A stretch of 64,000 nt of DNA, taken from an uncultured Eubacteriales bacterium (lineage in GTDB: Bacteria > Bacillota > Clostridia > Oscillospirales > UBA644). Each line of letters opens with the position of its first letter. Positions within the stretch are counted from its first letter, which is position 1. The translations under genes and the position numbers were made by a program. The notes beneath the pieces were generated by a model that was not told the DNA's origin, did not search any database, and worked only from the letters and a program-made list of their open reading frames with translations. This document shows positions 33,575 through 43,300 of the stretch, piece by piece. The stretch covers positions 1 to 64,000 of the forward strand of contig CAJLLT010000011.1 in the NCBI GenBank assembly GCA_905207625.1, in the 5' to 3' direction.

Positions 33575-34404
33575 CCGGAGGCTTTTTGAAATGTCCCGTG
33601 TGCGGAGACAGCCTTACTGTAAGTGTGCCACGGAAGAGGGCTTTTTGCCCCCGGGGACATTCTTTTGACCGGGCGGCTGAGGGATATTTTAATCTCGTTA
33701 CGCGTCCGTCTCAGTCCTCTTCCGGAGATCCTGCGGAGACCGTTGCCGCGAGACGGGCATTTTTTTCTCACCCGGCGGGTTATTATGAACCCCTTGCCAC
33801 GACCCTCTGCTCCATCATTGATTCTTTGCCTGTTTCCGGGATTGCCGCCGCCGCGGATGCCTGCTGCGGAGAAGGGTATTTTACGCGCAGGATAATGGCC
33901 CGGGTGCGGAAAAAATCTCCCGAAGCGGCATGCTATGCCTTTGACCTGTCTAAAAAAGCGGTGAAGATCGCTTCAAAGGCTGACCCTGAAACTCAGTACT
34001 TTACCGCAAATGTGTCTCATATACCGCTCGAGACCGGAAGTGTGGGGCTTCTTACCCATATATTTGCCCCGGTTGCGGCGGAGGAGTTTTACCGTGTTCT
34101 TTCCTCCGACGGATACATAATCCGGGTGTTTCCGGGAAAAAAGCATTTGTGGCAGATAAAATGCGCCCTTTACGAAAATCCCTACGAAAACGATGAAGAT
34201 CCGTCAATGCCGTCTGATTTCAGGCTTGTTGACTTCAAAAAGGTCAGCACTGAGGCGGAATTGGATAATCAGTCCCTGAGAAATCTGCTTCTGATGACTC
34301 CGTACTCCTTCAGAACGAAAAAAGAAGCCCTTGAAAGGCTTCTTCTCTGTCCGGGTATGCTTGTTACTTTGGAGTTTGTGGTCAATGTATATAAAAAGGG
34401 CTGA
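33571..34404 (+). CDS. rlmA: RlmA-type 23S rRNA guanine-N1 methyltransferase
   Basis: A 277-aa enzyme resembling RlmA, which methylates G745 or G748 of 23S rRNA. The N-terminal zinc finger CPVCGDSL...FCPRGHSFD is followed by the family segment GYFNLVTRPSQSSSGD and the R-x-FF-x-x-G-YY-like motif RAFFSHPAGYYEPL. SAM motif I is AADACCGEGYF. Overlaps dnaI by ATGA. Its stop abuts the convergent sigG stop with no gap, and its 3' coding part contains the sigG terminator. Confidence 0.88.
   Translation: MTGGFLKCPVCGDSLTVSVPRKRAFCPRGHSFDRAAEGYFNLVTRPSQSSSGDPAETVAARRAFFSHPAGYYEPLATTLCSIIDSLPVSGIAAAADACCGEGYFTRRIMARVRKKSPEAACYAFDLSKKAVKIASKADPETQYFTANVSHIPLETGSVGLLTHIFAPVAAEEFYRVLSSDGYIIRVFPGKKHLWQIKCALYENPYENDEDPSMPSDFRLVDFKKVSTEAELDNQSLRNLLLMTPYSFRTKKEALERLLLCPGMLVTLEFVVNVYKKG
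34318..34344 (-). terminator. sigG terminator embedded in the rlmA coding region
   Basis: AAGAAGCC (34322-34329) pairs with GGCTTCTT (34337-34344) across 7 nt. Read on the minus strand the stem is followed by a T6 run, the form of an intrinsic terminator, 61-86 nt past the sigG stop and inside rlmA. Confidence 0.6.
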
Positions 34405-35172
34405 TCATTCCGACCCCATTCTTCGTTTGATGTGCCCCAGAGCGCTTTTTTCAAGTCTTGACACCTGTGCCTGGGATATCCCGATCTCTTCCGAGACCTC
34501 CACCTGTGTCTTTCCGCTGAAATAGCGCAGGGACAGTATTTTTCTCTCTCTGTCAGTAAGTTCCTTTATCGCCCGGCGTAATTCTATTTCCTCTATCCAG
34601 TCCGATGCCCCATCGCTTTTGTCGCTGACCTGATCCATGATGTATATGGTGTCGTCAGCCTGTCCGAAAACCGGTTCCGAAAGTGACATCGGCGCCGCAA
34701 TGGCATCCATTGCCACCACGACCTCTTCCCGGGGCATTCCCAGTTCCCTGGATATCTGCTCCACCGTGGGTTCCACGTTCATTTCAGCCATGAGCCTTTC
34801 CTTTGCGGCAAGCGCCTTATATGCGGTGTCTCTCATGGAACGGCTGACCCGGATAGGATTATTGTCTCTGAGATAGCGGCGTATCTCGCCGATTATCATC
34901 GGTACGGCATAGGTGGAAAATCTGACCTGCTGGGTAACATCGAAATTGTCCAGTGCTTTTATAAGCCCCACACATCCCACCTGGAACAGATCATCGGGAC
35001 TTTCCGCCCTTCCCGCAAAACGCTGTATGACGCTCAGCACAAGTTTAAGATTTCCGTTGATGAATTCTTCCCTTGCGGCTTTGTCTCCTTTTGCCATGCG
35101 TCCGAGAAGCTGTGCCTGCTTCTCTTCAGACAGAACCTTCAGCTCGGAGGTGTTTACTCCGCAGATCTCCAC
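34405..35172 (-). CDS. sigG: RNA polymerase sporulation sigma factor SigG
   Basis: A 255-aa forespore sigma factor. The N-terminus (V)EICGVNTSELKVL is the SigG hallmark. Region 2 shows NLKLVLSVIQRF, DDLFQVGCVGLIKALDNFD and FSTYAVPMIIGEIRRYLRDN; region 4 ends in QVEVSEEIGISQAQVSRLEK. The start is taken as GTG 35172; an in-frame TGA lies 18 nt upstream, and AAGGA is 11 nt from the GTG. It stands alone here rather than beside spoIIGA-sigE as in many relatives. Directs late forespore genes. Confidence 0.95.
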   Translation of the reverse strand: MEICGVNTSELKVLSEEKQAQLLGRMAKGDKAAREEFINGNLKLVLSVIQRFAGRAESPDDLFQVGCVGLIKALDNFDVTQQVRFSTYAVPMIIGEIRRYLRDNNPIRVSRSMRDTAYKALAAKERLMAEMNVEPTVEQISRELGMPREEVVVAMDAIAAPMSLSEPVFGQADDTIYIMDQVSDKSDGASDWIEEIELRRAIKELTDRERKILSLRYFSGKTQVEVSEEIGISQAQVSRLEKSALGHIKRRMGSE

Positions 35173-35221
35173 TTTGTTTATTTTCCTTCACTCTCCGTCG
35201 CCTTTTATTGTACTATGATAG

Positions 35222-35250
35222 AATTATGTCCGGCGGGGAAATTTTTATTC
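35222..35250 (-). promoter_or_regulatory. candidate sigma-F-type promoter of sigG
   Basis: On the minus strand GAATA (35246-35250), 14 bp, then GGACATAATT (35222-35231). The latter fits the forespore -10 pattern GG-N2-A-N-A-N-T-W exactly; the -35 differs from GYATA at one base and the spacer is 1-2 bp short. sigG is sigma-F-dependent in B. subtilis. Confidence 0.4.
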
Positions 35251-35258
35251 CGGGGTAA

Positions 35259-35648
35259 ATGATGGAAAAAATAGCCTTTTTACGCCGTTTCGGTGTCATA
35301 AGAATAATAGCGGTGCTGATTTTTCTTCTTGTCTGCTTTCTGCTTTTCGGAGCGGAAAGCGATCTTCCCGCAACCTCCGTGTGCGCCATAAAAAACATCA
35401 CCGGATACGACTGTGCCGGATGCGGGGCAACAAGGGCGGCAGTGTGCCTGCTTCATTTCCGGTTCAGGGATGCGTTCGGATATAATCCCGTTGTAACCTG
35501 TCTGATTGCCCCTGCCGCATTTCTGGTGCTGCTGCAGGACATATATACTGTTTTTATCCGTCTGTTCGGCAAATTCCGGCTTTCAGCCACAGAGACTCTT
35601 TATTACACCTGCTTTGGCGGACTGCACCCGGAAAAGGAGCGGAAATGA
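35259..35648 (+). CDS. DUF2752-family membrane protein
   Basis: A 129-aa membrane protein of the DUF2752 family. The signature CAIKNITGYDCAGCGATRA (Cys-x-Gly-Cys-Gly-x-T-R) lies at about 44-62 between hydrophobic helices (about 12-32 and 84-110). Function unknown. Two tandem ATGs at 35259 and 35262 are possible starts. It diverges from sigG and is coupled to the next small gene by ATGA. Confidence 0.8.
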   Translation: MMEKIAFLRRFGVIRIIAVLIFLLVCFLLFGAESDLPATSVCAIKNITGYDCAGCGATRAAVCLLHFRFRDAFGYNPVVTCLIAPAAFLVLLQDIYTVFIRLFGKFRLSATETLYYTCFGGLHPEKERK

Positions 35649-35836
35649 GAATTCTGATCGATTTTTCATGGCTGTTTCCCGTAATAACCGGTTGGGTCTT
35701 TGCCTTCCTGTGCGGGCTTAAATATTCCTGTCTGCGCCGCAACAGACCCTGCCCCACGGCGGATAAACTTATACCTGCCACCGGATGTGTTTTTGCCCTT
35801 TTCTTTGTGGCGTGGGGTATAGTCAGAAACCTGTGA
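35645..35836 (+). CDS. small two-helix membrane protein
   Basis: A 63-aa protein with two hydrophobic segments (about 8-25 and 43-61) separated by a basic Cys-containing loop. It has no recognisable family. Its start overlaps the DUF2752 stop as ATGA, with GGAG-like GGAGCGGAA upstream, so coding is plausible by translational coupling. Both proteins may act together in the membrane. Confidence 0.55.
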   Translation: MRILIDFSWLFPVITGWVFAFLCGLKYSCLRRNRPCPTADKLIPATGCVFALFFVAWGIVRNL

Positions 35837-35894
35837 TTGCCGGCGGACGCCGTAAATATAAATTCAGAGTATAAAACCTTCGGAGGACATAAAA

Positions 35895-37007
35895 ATGCTT
35901 GAGTACAGCAATGACACACGAAAGATACAGCAGATGCTTGACAGCGACAGGGGACACATAATCCTTGAAAACGGAGTGTACGACATCACCCGCTCACTTG
36001 TCATTCACGATAATACCCGCCTGAGCCTGATGCCCGGCGCGGTACTTCGTCTGGCTGACGGAGCAAATACTTACCTCATCGTCAATGACGGATACGGAAA
36101 ACAGGCTGATATAGGCAAAAAAATAACTAAAAACGTTATTATCGAGGGTGGAACCTGGGACGGTAACAACGTCAATCAGGTCCGAACTTCGGACGAGGTC
36201 AGGGACACTTATCATGAGTTCCATGATGAATGCTATTACGGAATGCTCACCCGCTTTATAGGGATGCAGGATTTTACGCTCCGTGACGTTGTTGTAAAGA
36301 ACCCTGAAGCTTACGCCATGCAGATATCTCTTGTGGACCGGTTTACCGTGGAGCATATCCGGTTTGACTATAATCTGCTCCGGGAGAATATGGACGGTGT
36401 ACATATCAACGGTCCCGCCAGAAACGGAAGGATCATTGACATAAAGGGTGCCACAAACGATGACCTTGTCGCCCTTAACTGCGATGACTGCTGGTCTACA
36501 ATGATAACCCACGGTGCTATAGAAAATATTCTCGTGGATGGACTCTGGTCCGACAACGGCTATACCGCCGTACGTCTGCTGTCCAGCGGCGACCCGATGA
36601 ATAATATCCAGATACGGAATATTTTCGGAACCTACAGATACTATGCCGTATCCTTCACGCACCATCGTTGCCCGCCCTACGGTCCGGTATGGATGAACAA
36701 TATTTCCGTTGACGGTGTGTTTGCCTCCAAGCCCACGGATACCGTCAAGAATCCTCAGCCGATAATCTGGTTTGCCTGGGGTACCCACAGCGGTAACGTA
36801 TCCATAAGAAACGTACACCGCGACGAATATGCCGATACCATAGCCCCCACGGTACAGATAGATCCCGACAGCACTGTGGAAAGACTTGTGCTTTCGGATA
36901 TGACCCAGAAATTCCATAACTGCGAGGAGATCCCCATGATCCTCTTCAACGGCGGCGAAGTCAGGGATCTGCACATGAACAATGTACAGGGATTTGAAAA
37001 CAGATAA
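35895..37007 (+). CDS. GH28-like right-handed beta-helix protein
   Basis: A 370-aa parallel beta-helix protein resembling glycoside hydrolase family 28 (polygalacturonases, rhamnogalacturonases, exo-acting pectin enzymes). The catalytic region NMDGVHINGPARNGRI then GATNDDLVALNCDD resembles the NTD...DD pattern of the family, with Asp pairs near 167 and 187. No signal peptide, so it would act in the cytosol on imported oligosaccharides. GGAGG is 5-9 nt upstream of the ATG. Fits the uronate theme with uxaC and the pectin-binding-type lipoprotein. Confidence 0.75.
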   Translation: MLEYSNDTRKIQQMLDSDRGHIILENGVYDITRSLVIHDNTRLSLMPGAVLRLADGANTYLIVNDGYGKQADIGKKITKNVIIEGGTWDGNNVNQVRTSDEVRDTYHEFHDECYYGMLTRFIGMQDFTLRDVVVKNPEAYAMQISLVDRFTVEHIRFDYNLLRENMDGVHINGPARNGRIIDIKGATNDDLVALNCDDCWSTMITHGAIENILVDGLWSDNGYTAVRLLSSGDPMNNIQIRNIFGTYRYYAVSFTHHRCPPYGPVWMNNISVDGVFASKPTDTVKNPQPIIWFAWGTHSGNVSIRNVHRDEYADTIAPTVQIDPDSTVERLVLSDMTQKFHNCEEIPMILFNGGEVRDLHMNNVQGFENR

Positions 37008-37027
37008 ATAACCGACGGAGGGAATAT

Positions 37028-40000
37028 ATGGAACTTATTCTCGGCAGAACGGGCAGCGGCAAAAGCCGTCTTGTCGCGGACAGAGTCTCCGACCTCCTGG
37101 ATAAAAAAAATGATCCGGGCACGGAGACAGGGGCAAAGATTCTTGTCATCGTGCCCGATCAGTATACTATGGGAATCGAGAAGTATTACCTTGAGCGGTT
37201 TGGCGAAAAATCCATGACCCGGATAGAGGTTATGTCTTTCAAGCAGCTTTGCCGGCTTACCTTTGCCCGTAGCGGAGGCAAGGATCTCCGAGTCCTTGGC
37301 GACGGAGGCAAAAATGTTCTTACCGCAAAAGCGTTTGACGCCGTTGCGCCGATGCTTCGCTGGTATCGTCCGGAAAACGGGAAGATAAGCTTTTACACCT
37401 CCCTTGCCCGTTCTCTGACCCAGCTCAAGGCTGCCGGCGTTTCTCCGGAGGAGCTGACCCGTACGGCGCAGAAGACGGGAAACGACAAACTGTACGATAT
37501 TTCCCTTGTTTACGGCGCGTATGAGGCGCTTCTGACAAGCGGACTTTTTGATCCCACGGATGGACTTAATCTGCTTGCGGTTCAGGCTACGGAAAAAAGG
37601 ATTTTCGAGGGCCGGAAGATCTTTTTTGATAATTTCCGTACTTTTTCCCATCAGGAACTGAGGACTCTCTGCGCTTTCATTGCCGGAGGTGCGGATGTAA
37701 CCGCAGCACTTCCGGCAGAGGGACTCCGGGCGGACAGGTATACACTGCTGGATACGGTATCCGCCCAGGCAAGAAGTATCTGTGCCGCGGCGGAAAAATA
37801 CGGCAGATCCATTGAGGTCACGGTGCTGTCAGACAATAAAAGGGCTTTGTCGGCGGACCTGGCGGCTCTCCAGAAAAACATTTTTTCGGAAAGCCCTCAG
37901 TCTTTTCCCGGGCAGCCCGGGTCTGTCCGGATATACAAAGCGTCCGATATGGCGGACGAGGTTGATCATGTTGCCTGTACTATTACGGAAATGCTGCGTG
38001 ACGGCGGTTGCAAAGCGGAGAAATTCGTAATAACAGCCCGGGATCTGGATGCATATGCCGCTTACCTTGATCCTATATTCGACCGCTACGGATTACCTCT
38101 TTTTTACCATAAGAAAACACCTTTGAGACAGAAAAAGCCCGTGGCTCTGATACAGGCTCTTTTTTCCTCGGTGATATACGGGCTGGAACGGGAAACGGTC
38201 CTTTCTCTGCCCAAAACCGGGCTGACCTCTCTGTCGATAGAGGATATTTCCGTCTTTGAAAACTATGTTGAGAAATGGAATATAAACTACGGAGGTTTCC
38301 TTTCGGATTTTACCCGCAGTGTTTACGGATACGGAAGACCCGTTGATGAACGGGATCGCGAGGCTCTTGAGAGGATAAACGGGGTCCGCCGCAGGGTAAT
38401 GGAAATATTTACCGGTTTCGCGGAAAAAGTAAAGGGAGACAAGACCGTCCGGCAGATATCCCTTGCCGTATACGATGTGTTCACGGCTCTCGGGGTGGAC
38501 AAAACTCTTTCCGAAGCGGGGCAGGATTATCTCCGGTTCGGCGAGGACGCAATGTATGCGGAACAGTGCCGGACCTATGAGACCGTTATGCAAGCCCTTG
38601 ATGAGCTTGTCGTCACGGCGGGCGACGATGTGATGGATACAGGCAAATACCGGGAAATGCTTCTGTCCATAATCGACCGGACCGATATCGGAATACTTCC
38701 CACATCAGGGGATCGCATTGTTGCCGGAGGGGCGGAGACCGTTCCGTTCCTTTCCCCGGATTATGTCTTTGTGCTCGGACTCAACGACGGAGTATTCCCG
38801 CCGGCTTTTTCCGACGGGGATCTGCTGGATGACGGAGATAAAGTCCTGCTCGAAACGGAACTTGAAAAAACAGTGGGACAGTCCGCCGACGAAAGCGTTA
38901 TGTATGAAAGATACCTTGTATATAATGCGCTCAGCGCCGCACGGAAGGGCCTTTTTCTGTCCTATAACTCAGACAGGGAAAGCAGTTGCGCCATAGATGA
39001 GGTTTGCCGGGTATTCCCGGATATAAAAACCGAGACTGTGCCGGAAACTTCCGCTGACGAGGGCTTTTGCCGGAGACTTCAGAATCAGAGCGCATCATTT
39101 GACATATACACACGGACCCTTGATCCCGTGCTCAGGGCATACTTTGAAAAAACACCGTACTCAAGGTTTATTGATATGGCGGAAAATGCCCCGGGTGAGG
39201 AGAAACTTTCCGAGCAGACTTCAAAAAAACTTTTCGGCAGGGATATGTATCTTTCCGCATCCCAGGCGAACACCTTCGGCGGATGCCGGTTCTCTTATTT
39301 CTGTAAATTCGGGCTGAGGCTTCAGGAGCAGCGTGCGGCGGCTCTCGACAAACTCAACACCGGTAACTTTTTCCATGCCGCTCTGGAAGCGATAGTTCCC
39401 CAGGGGCTGGAGGAAAGCGATGAGGTCCTCCGTGCCCGTGCCAGAGATTTCGCAAGAAATTATTTCGCCGTGGTCGATGACGGAAAAGCCCGGACAAAAA
39501 GATATTTCGACCGGCTGACGGAAAAGCTTGCGACCCTTGTATGCCTGTTCAGAGATCAGCTCCGGGGATCGGAATTTCGTCCGGTGGAATTTGAGCTTAC
39601 CGTGGGACAGGACGAGAGGGTAAAGCCCATGTTCATACCCGTTGAGGACGGTAACGTTGTCTGGATAGGAAAAGTTGACCGGGTGGATGCCTACGAAAAG
39701 GACGGAAAGCGTTATCTGCGTATAATTGACTATAAGACGGGAAATCATCCTTTCGACCTGAAACAGGTGTATTACGGAACGGATGTACAGATACTGATGT
39801 ACCTTTATACCCTTACCTGTTCCGACGGTGAGTATAAGGGAAGTCTGCCTGCGGAGGTCCTTTACCTGAAATCCGATACCCCCCCGGTCAATGTTCTCCG
39901 GGGAAAGGGAATGGAAAAGGTTATCCGTGAACAGTTTAAAAATATACGTCCCACCGGTCTTATCCTTGAAGACGATGATGTGATAAAAGCCGCGGGTGAA

Positions 40001-40315
40001 GGACTTGTTCCTACCGTGGCGCGGAAAATTAATACAGCAACTCTGGAGCAGTTCGGGAAGCTTTTTGAATACATCCGCTCCCTTCTTGCGGATATGGGGA
40101 AGGATATACGTCACGGGAGATTCGGGAAAAATCCTCTCTGCTGCGGCAAGGATGACTCTCCCTGTGATTTCTGCCTGATAAACAGGTACTGCGACCGGGA
40201 AAGAGCCATATCCTGCGTCGGAAGACAGATGACGGAGAAACCCGACAGCGAAAGTATTTACGGACTTATGGAAAAGAAAATGGAGGAGGCGGGTAAAGAT
40301 GGCGTGGACCGCTGA
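37028..40315 (+). CDS. addB: ATP-dependent helicase/deoxyribonuclease subunit B
   Basis: A 1095-aa subunit of the AddAB helicase-nuclease that processes double-strand breaks for RecA. It begins with the Walker A ELILGRTGSGKSR. The C-terminal nuclease domain of the PD-(D/E)xK type has YLRIIDYKTG. The Fe-S cluster cysteines are visible as FGGCRFSYFCKFG (about 757) and CCGKDDSPCDFCLINRYC near the C-terminus, so this is the AddB, not RexB, form. Overlaps addA by 17 bp. Confidence 0.95.
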   Translation: MELILGRTGSGKSRLVADRVSDLLDKKNDPGTETGAKILVIVPDQYTMGIEKYYLERFGEKSMTRIEVMSFKQLCRLTFARSGGKDLRVLGDGGKNVLTAKAFDAVAPMLRWYRPENGKISFYTSLARSLTQLKAAGVSPEELTRTAQKTGNDKLYDISLVYGAYEALLTSGLFDPTDGLNLLAVQATEKRIFEGRKIFFDNFRTFSHQELRTLCAFIAGGADVTAALPAEGLRADRYTLLDTVSAQARSICAAAEKYGRSIEVTVLSDNKRALSADLAALQKNIFSESPQSFPGQPGSVRIYKASDMADEVDHVACTITEMLRDGGCKAEKFVITARDLDAYAAYLDPIFDRYGLPLFYHKKTPLRQKKPVALIQALFSSVIYGLERETVLSLPKTGLTSLSIEDISVFENYVEKWNINYGGFLSDFTRSVYGYGRPVDERDREALERINGVRRRVMEIFTGFAEKVKGDKTVRQISLAVYDVFTALGVDKTLSEAGQDYLRFGEDAMYAEQCRTYETVMQALDELVVTAGDDVMDTGKYREMLLSIIDRTDIGILPTSGDRIVAGGAETVPFLSPDYVFVLGLNDGVFPPAFSDGDLLDDGDKVLLETELEKTVGQSADESVMYERYLVYNALSAARKGLFLSYNSDRESSCAIDEVCRVFPDIKTETVPETSADEGFCRRLQNQSASFDIYTRTLDPVLRAYFEKTPYSRFIDMAENAPGEEKLSEQTSKKLFGRDMYLSASQANTFGGCRFSYFCKFGLRLQEQRAAALDKLNTGNFFHAALEAIVPQGLEESDEVLRARARDFARNYFAVVDDGKARTKRYFDRLTEKLATLVCLFRDQLRGSEFRPVEFELTVGQDERVKPMFIPVEDGNVVWIGKVDRVDAYEKDGKRYLRIIDYKTGNHPFDLKQVYYGTDVQILMYLYTLTCSDGEYKGSLPAEVLYLKSDTPPVNVLRGKGMEKVIREQFKNIRPTGLILEDDDVIKAAGEGLVPTVARKINTATLEQFGKLFEYIRSLLADMGKDIRHGRFGKNPLCCGKDDSPCDFCLINRYCDRERAISCVGRQMTEKPDSESIYGLMEKKMEEAGKDGVDR

Positions 40316-43300
40316 ACAGCTTACCGCAATACAACAACGCCGCACCATGCTGGTTTCCGCCGCGGCGGGATCGGGCAAAACATCGGTCCTTTCCAACCGG
40401 GTTCTTGAATATGTCCGTTCCGGAGGAAGTCTCGACCGCCTTCTGATAGCTACCTTCACCGAACTTGCCGCTGGGGAAATGAGGGACAGGATCGGGAAAC
40501 TTCTGCGCAGTGACGACTGCGGGACGGATATAGACCATGTCCGACGTCAGAGACTTTTGCTGTACAAAGCCCGGATAGGGACCATTGACAGTCTTTTCGG
40601 CTCCATTGTCCGGAAAAACTTCCGTGTTGCCGGGGTGAATCCCGATTTTTCAGTTCTCTCCGCGGGGGAAAGCCGGCTGATGCGCTCCGAGATCCTTGAC
40701 GGTATACTGGAAAAATTCTGCGCCGAAAGAAGCCGTGAATATGAAACCCTTGTTGCCGTGTTCGGCGGCGACGACCGGGAAAAGAGCCTTTCCGATGCGG
40801 TAAACAGTATCTATGATAAGGCTATGTCTATGCCGTTTCCGGGCAAGTGGCTGGATATGTGGCTTGGCATGTATTCGGATATCCGGCCCTGGATAACTGC
40901 TGTTTCCACCGAAATCCGGGGAGATCTGGAGTCTGTTGCGGCGGTGTATGACGGGATCCTCGCGTCCGGAACACTGAATGAAAAAGTTACCGGAATGTGC
41001 CGGGCGGAGCGTTCTCAGCTTGAGTCCGTTTACGAAAAGCTTGAGGCGGATCTTCCGGACTGGGATGCGGTATGCGCTGCCGCAAACTTCGGTATGGCAA
41101 ATATGCCTTCCAAAGGCGGAATAGATAAGTCCGATCCGTGGAACAGAAGCTACGGTTATTACCGCGGATGGGTCAGAAACAATATTTTCGGGACGACGGA
41201 TGCGGACAAAAATGCGGAGCTTTACCGTATAAGTCTTGCGGATGCCGAAAAAGACATGGAGGCTCAGCGTCCGGCGGTGAAATGTCTTTTTGACATTGTA
41301 GGCGAATATATTTCCGCTCTTCGCGCTCAGATGGACCGCCGTAACAGGTATTCCTTCAACGCAGTGGCACAGATGGCGCTTGCACTGGTTGTGAAGGAAG
41401 AAAGCTTTACTCCTGAATGCGGCGATTTTGAGGTTACGCCGATAGCCTTGGAAATACGCAGGGAGTATGATGAGGTTCTGGTGGATGAATATCAGGACAC
41501 CAACGCCCTGCAGGACTGCTTTTTCCGCGCGATTGCTCCCGTTGACGGGAACGGACCGAGATTTTTCGCTGTGGGTGACGTTAAACAGAGTATCTATAAT
41601 TTCAGAAATGCCGAGCCGGAAAACTTTATCCGTCGCGGCAGGGAAATGGATACGGTATGGCTCAACAGCAATTTCCGAAGCCGGAAAGGTGTCCTTGACT
41701 TTACCAATTTTGTGTGCTCACAGCTTTTTTCGGAACGGACAGGGGGAGTGTGTTACTCTGAACCGGAGCCGGACGATCCTTTCGGCGGGAAAAGGGATAA
41801 AACAACTCCTCTTTCCGGCGAGGATCATGTTCTTCGTCACGGAAATACCTCTTACCCCGGGAAGGAAGAACCCGATGCGGAGGTTTATTTTACCGACTGT
41901 AAAGGAAATGCTGAGGAGAAGGCTTTTGCGCTTGCCGGAACTGCGGCGGAGAGAATACTGCAAATGATGCAGTCAATGACCGTCGGACCCAGTGGGCAGA
42001 CCCGTCCGTTGCGGTATTCCGATATTGCGGTACTGACCCCAAAGCTCAAGGGTGTCGCCTCTGTGTATATGCAGGTTTTCGAAAGAGCGGGCATTCCCTG
42101 CGTAGGAAGGGACAACGAACCTTTTCTCTGCCGTACCGAAGCGAATATAATTATGGCACTGCTTCAGGTAATAGATGACCCTTTCAAGGATATTCCGCTT
42201 TTTGCGGTGATGTTTTCCGAACTTTTCGGTTTCAGTGCCGATGAACTTGCCAGGATAAGGCTTTATGACCGGAAAGGAGCTTTTTACGAAGCCGTACGGA
42301 AGGCTGCAGAGGACGGGGATGACAAGGCGGACGCCTTTGTTGCACAGATAGAAAAATACCGTCTTCTCGCTGATGATTTCCCGGTTTACAAGCTTATATG
42401 GCGTATTTATACCGATACCGGATACCCGGATGCGGTATCCTGCCTTCCTGCCGGAGCTCAGCGAAGGGCGACCCTTATGCAGCTTTATGATTTTGCCAGG
42501 GATTACTGCTCACGGACAGAGGGCGGTCTTTACCGGTTTCTGAAATATGCCGAAGCTGCGGCGGAGGAAGAGACCGTTCCCGGAAACGGAGAAGTAAAAG
42601 GGAATTTTGTGCGGATAATGACCGTACACGGGTCAAAGGGGCTGGAATTCCCGGTCTGCATTTTCTGTGTTCCGCAAAGGCGCGGATCCGAAAGCAAACC
42701 TGTGCTTTTCGATCCGGAGTACGGTGTCGCCGCCAAGATAAGGGATAAAAACAGGTTCAGTCAGCAGAACACCCTTATGACATATACCCTGAAATATATC
42801 CGTCGCCGTAAGGAGGCTTCGGAGGAACTCCGGAAACTGTATGTAGCCATGACCCGTGCAAGGGAAAAACTGGTGATCATTTCCGAGATGCCATCCAAGG
42901 GGGATATTGAGGCTGCTCAGTCAGATATTATGATGCCGCGGCCGTCCCCGCTTAATGTGACGCAGAATCTTTCAGTTCCCGGGTTGCTTTACGCTTCGGT
43001 TCTGAGACATCCCGATTTCGATCCTGATGATATTTCCGGTGTGAAAAAACTCCGGTGCGAAAGCCCGGCGAAAATACTCTATGGAGTCCTTCCTCCGGAT
43101 AATGTGCAGGCACAGACCGGCAAAGCCCCTGAAGGTTCCGGTGCGGATATAACCGGGGAGGAACTTGACCGCCGTTTCTCTTACAGGTATCACGTCTCGT
43201 CTGCTCCGGCGAAGGTAAGTGTCACGGAGGTTGCGAAAAATAAGCTGTACGACGGAGAACAGACCGTTTTCGAAGAAGAGTTCGCAGCTCCGGTTCCGGA

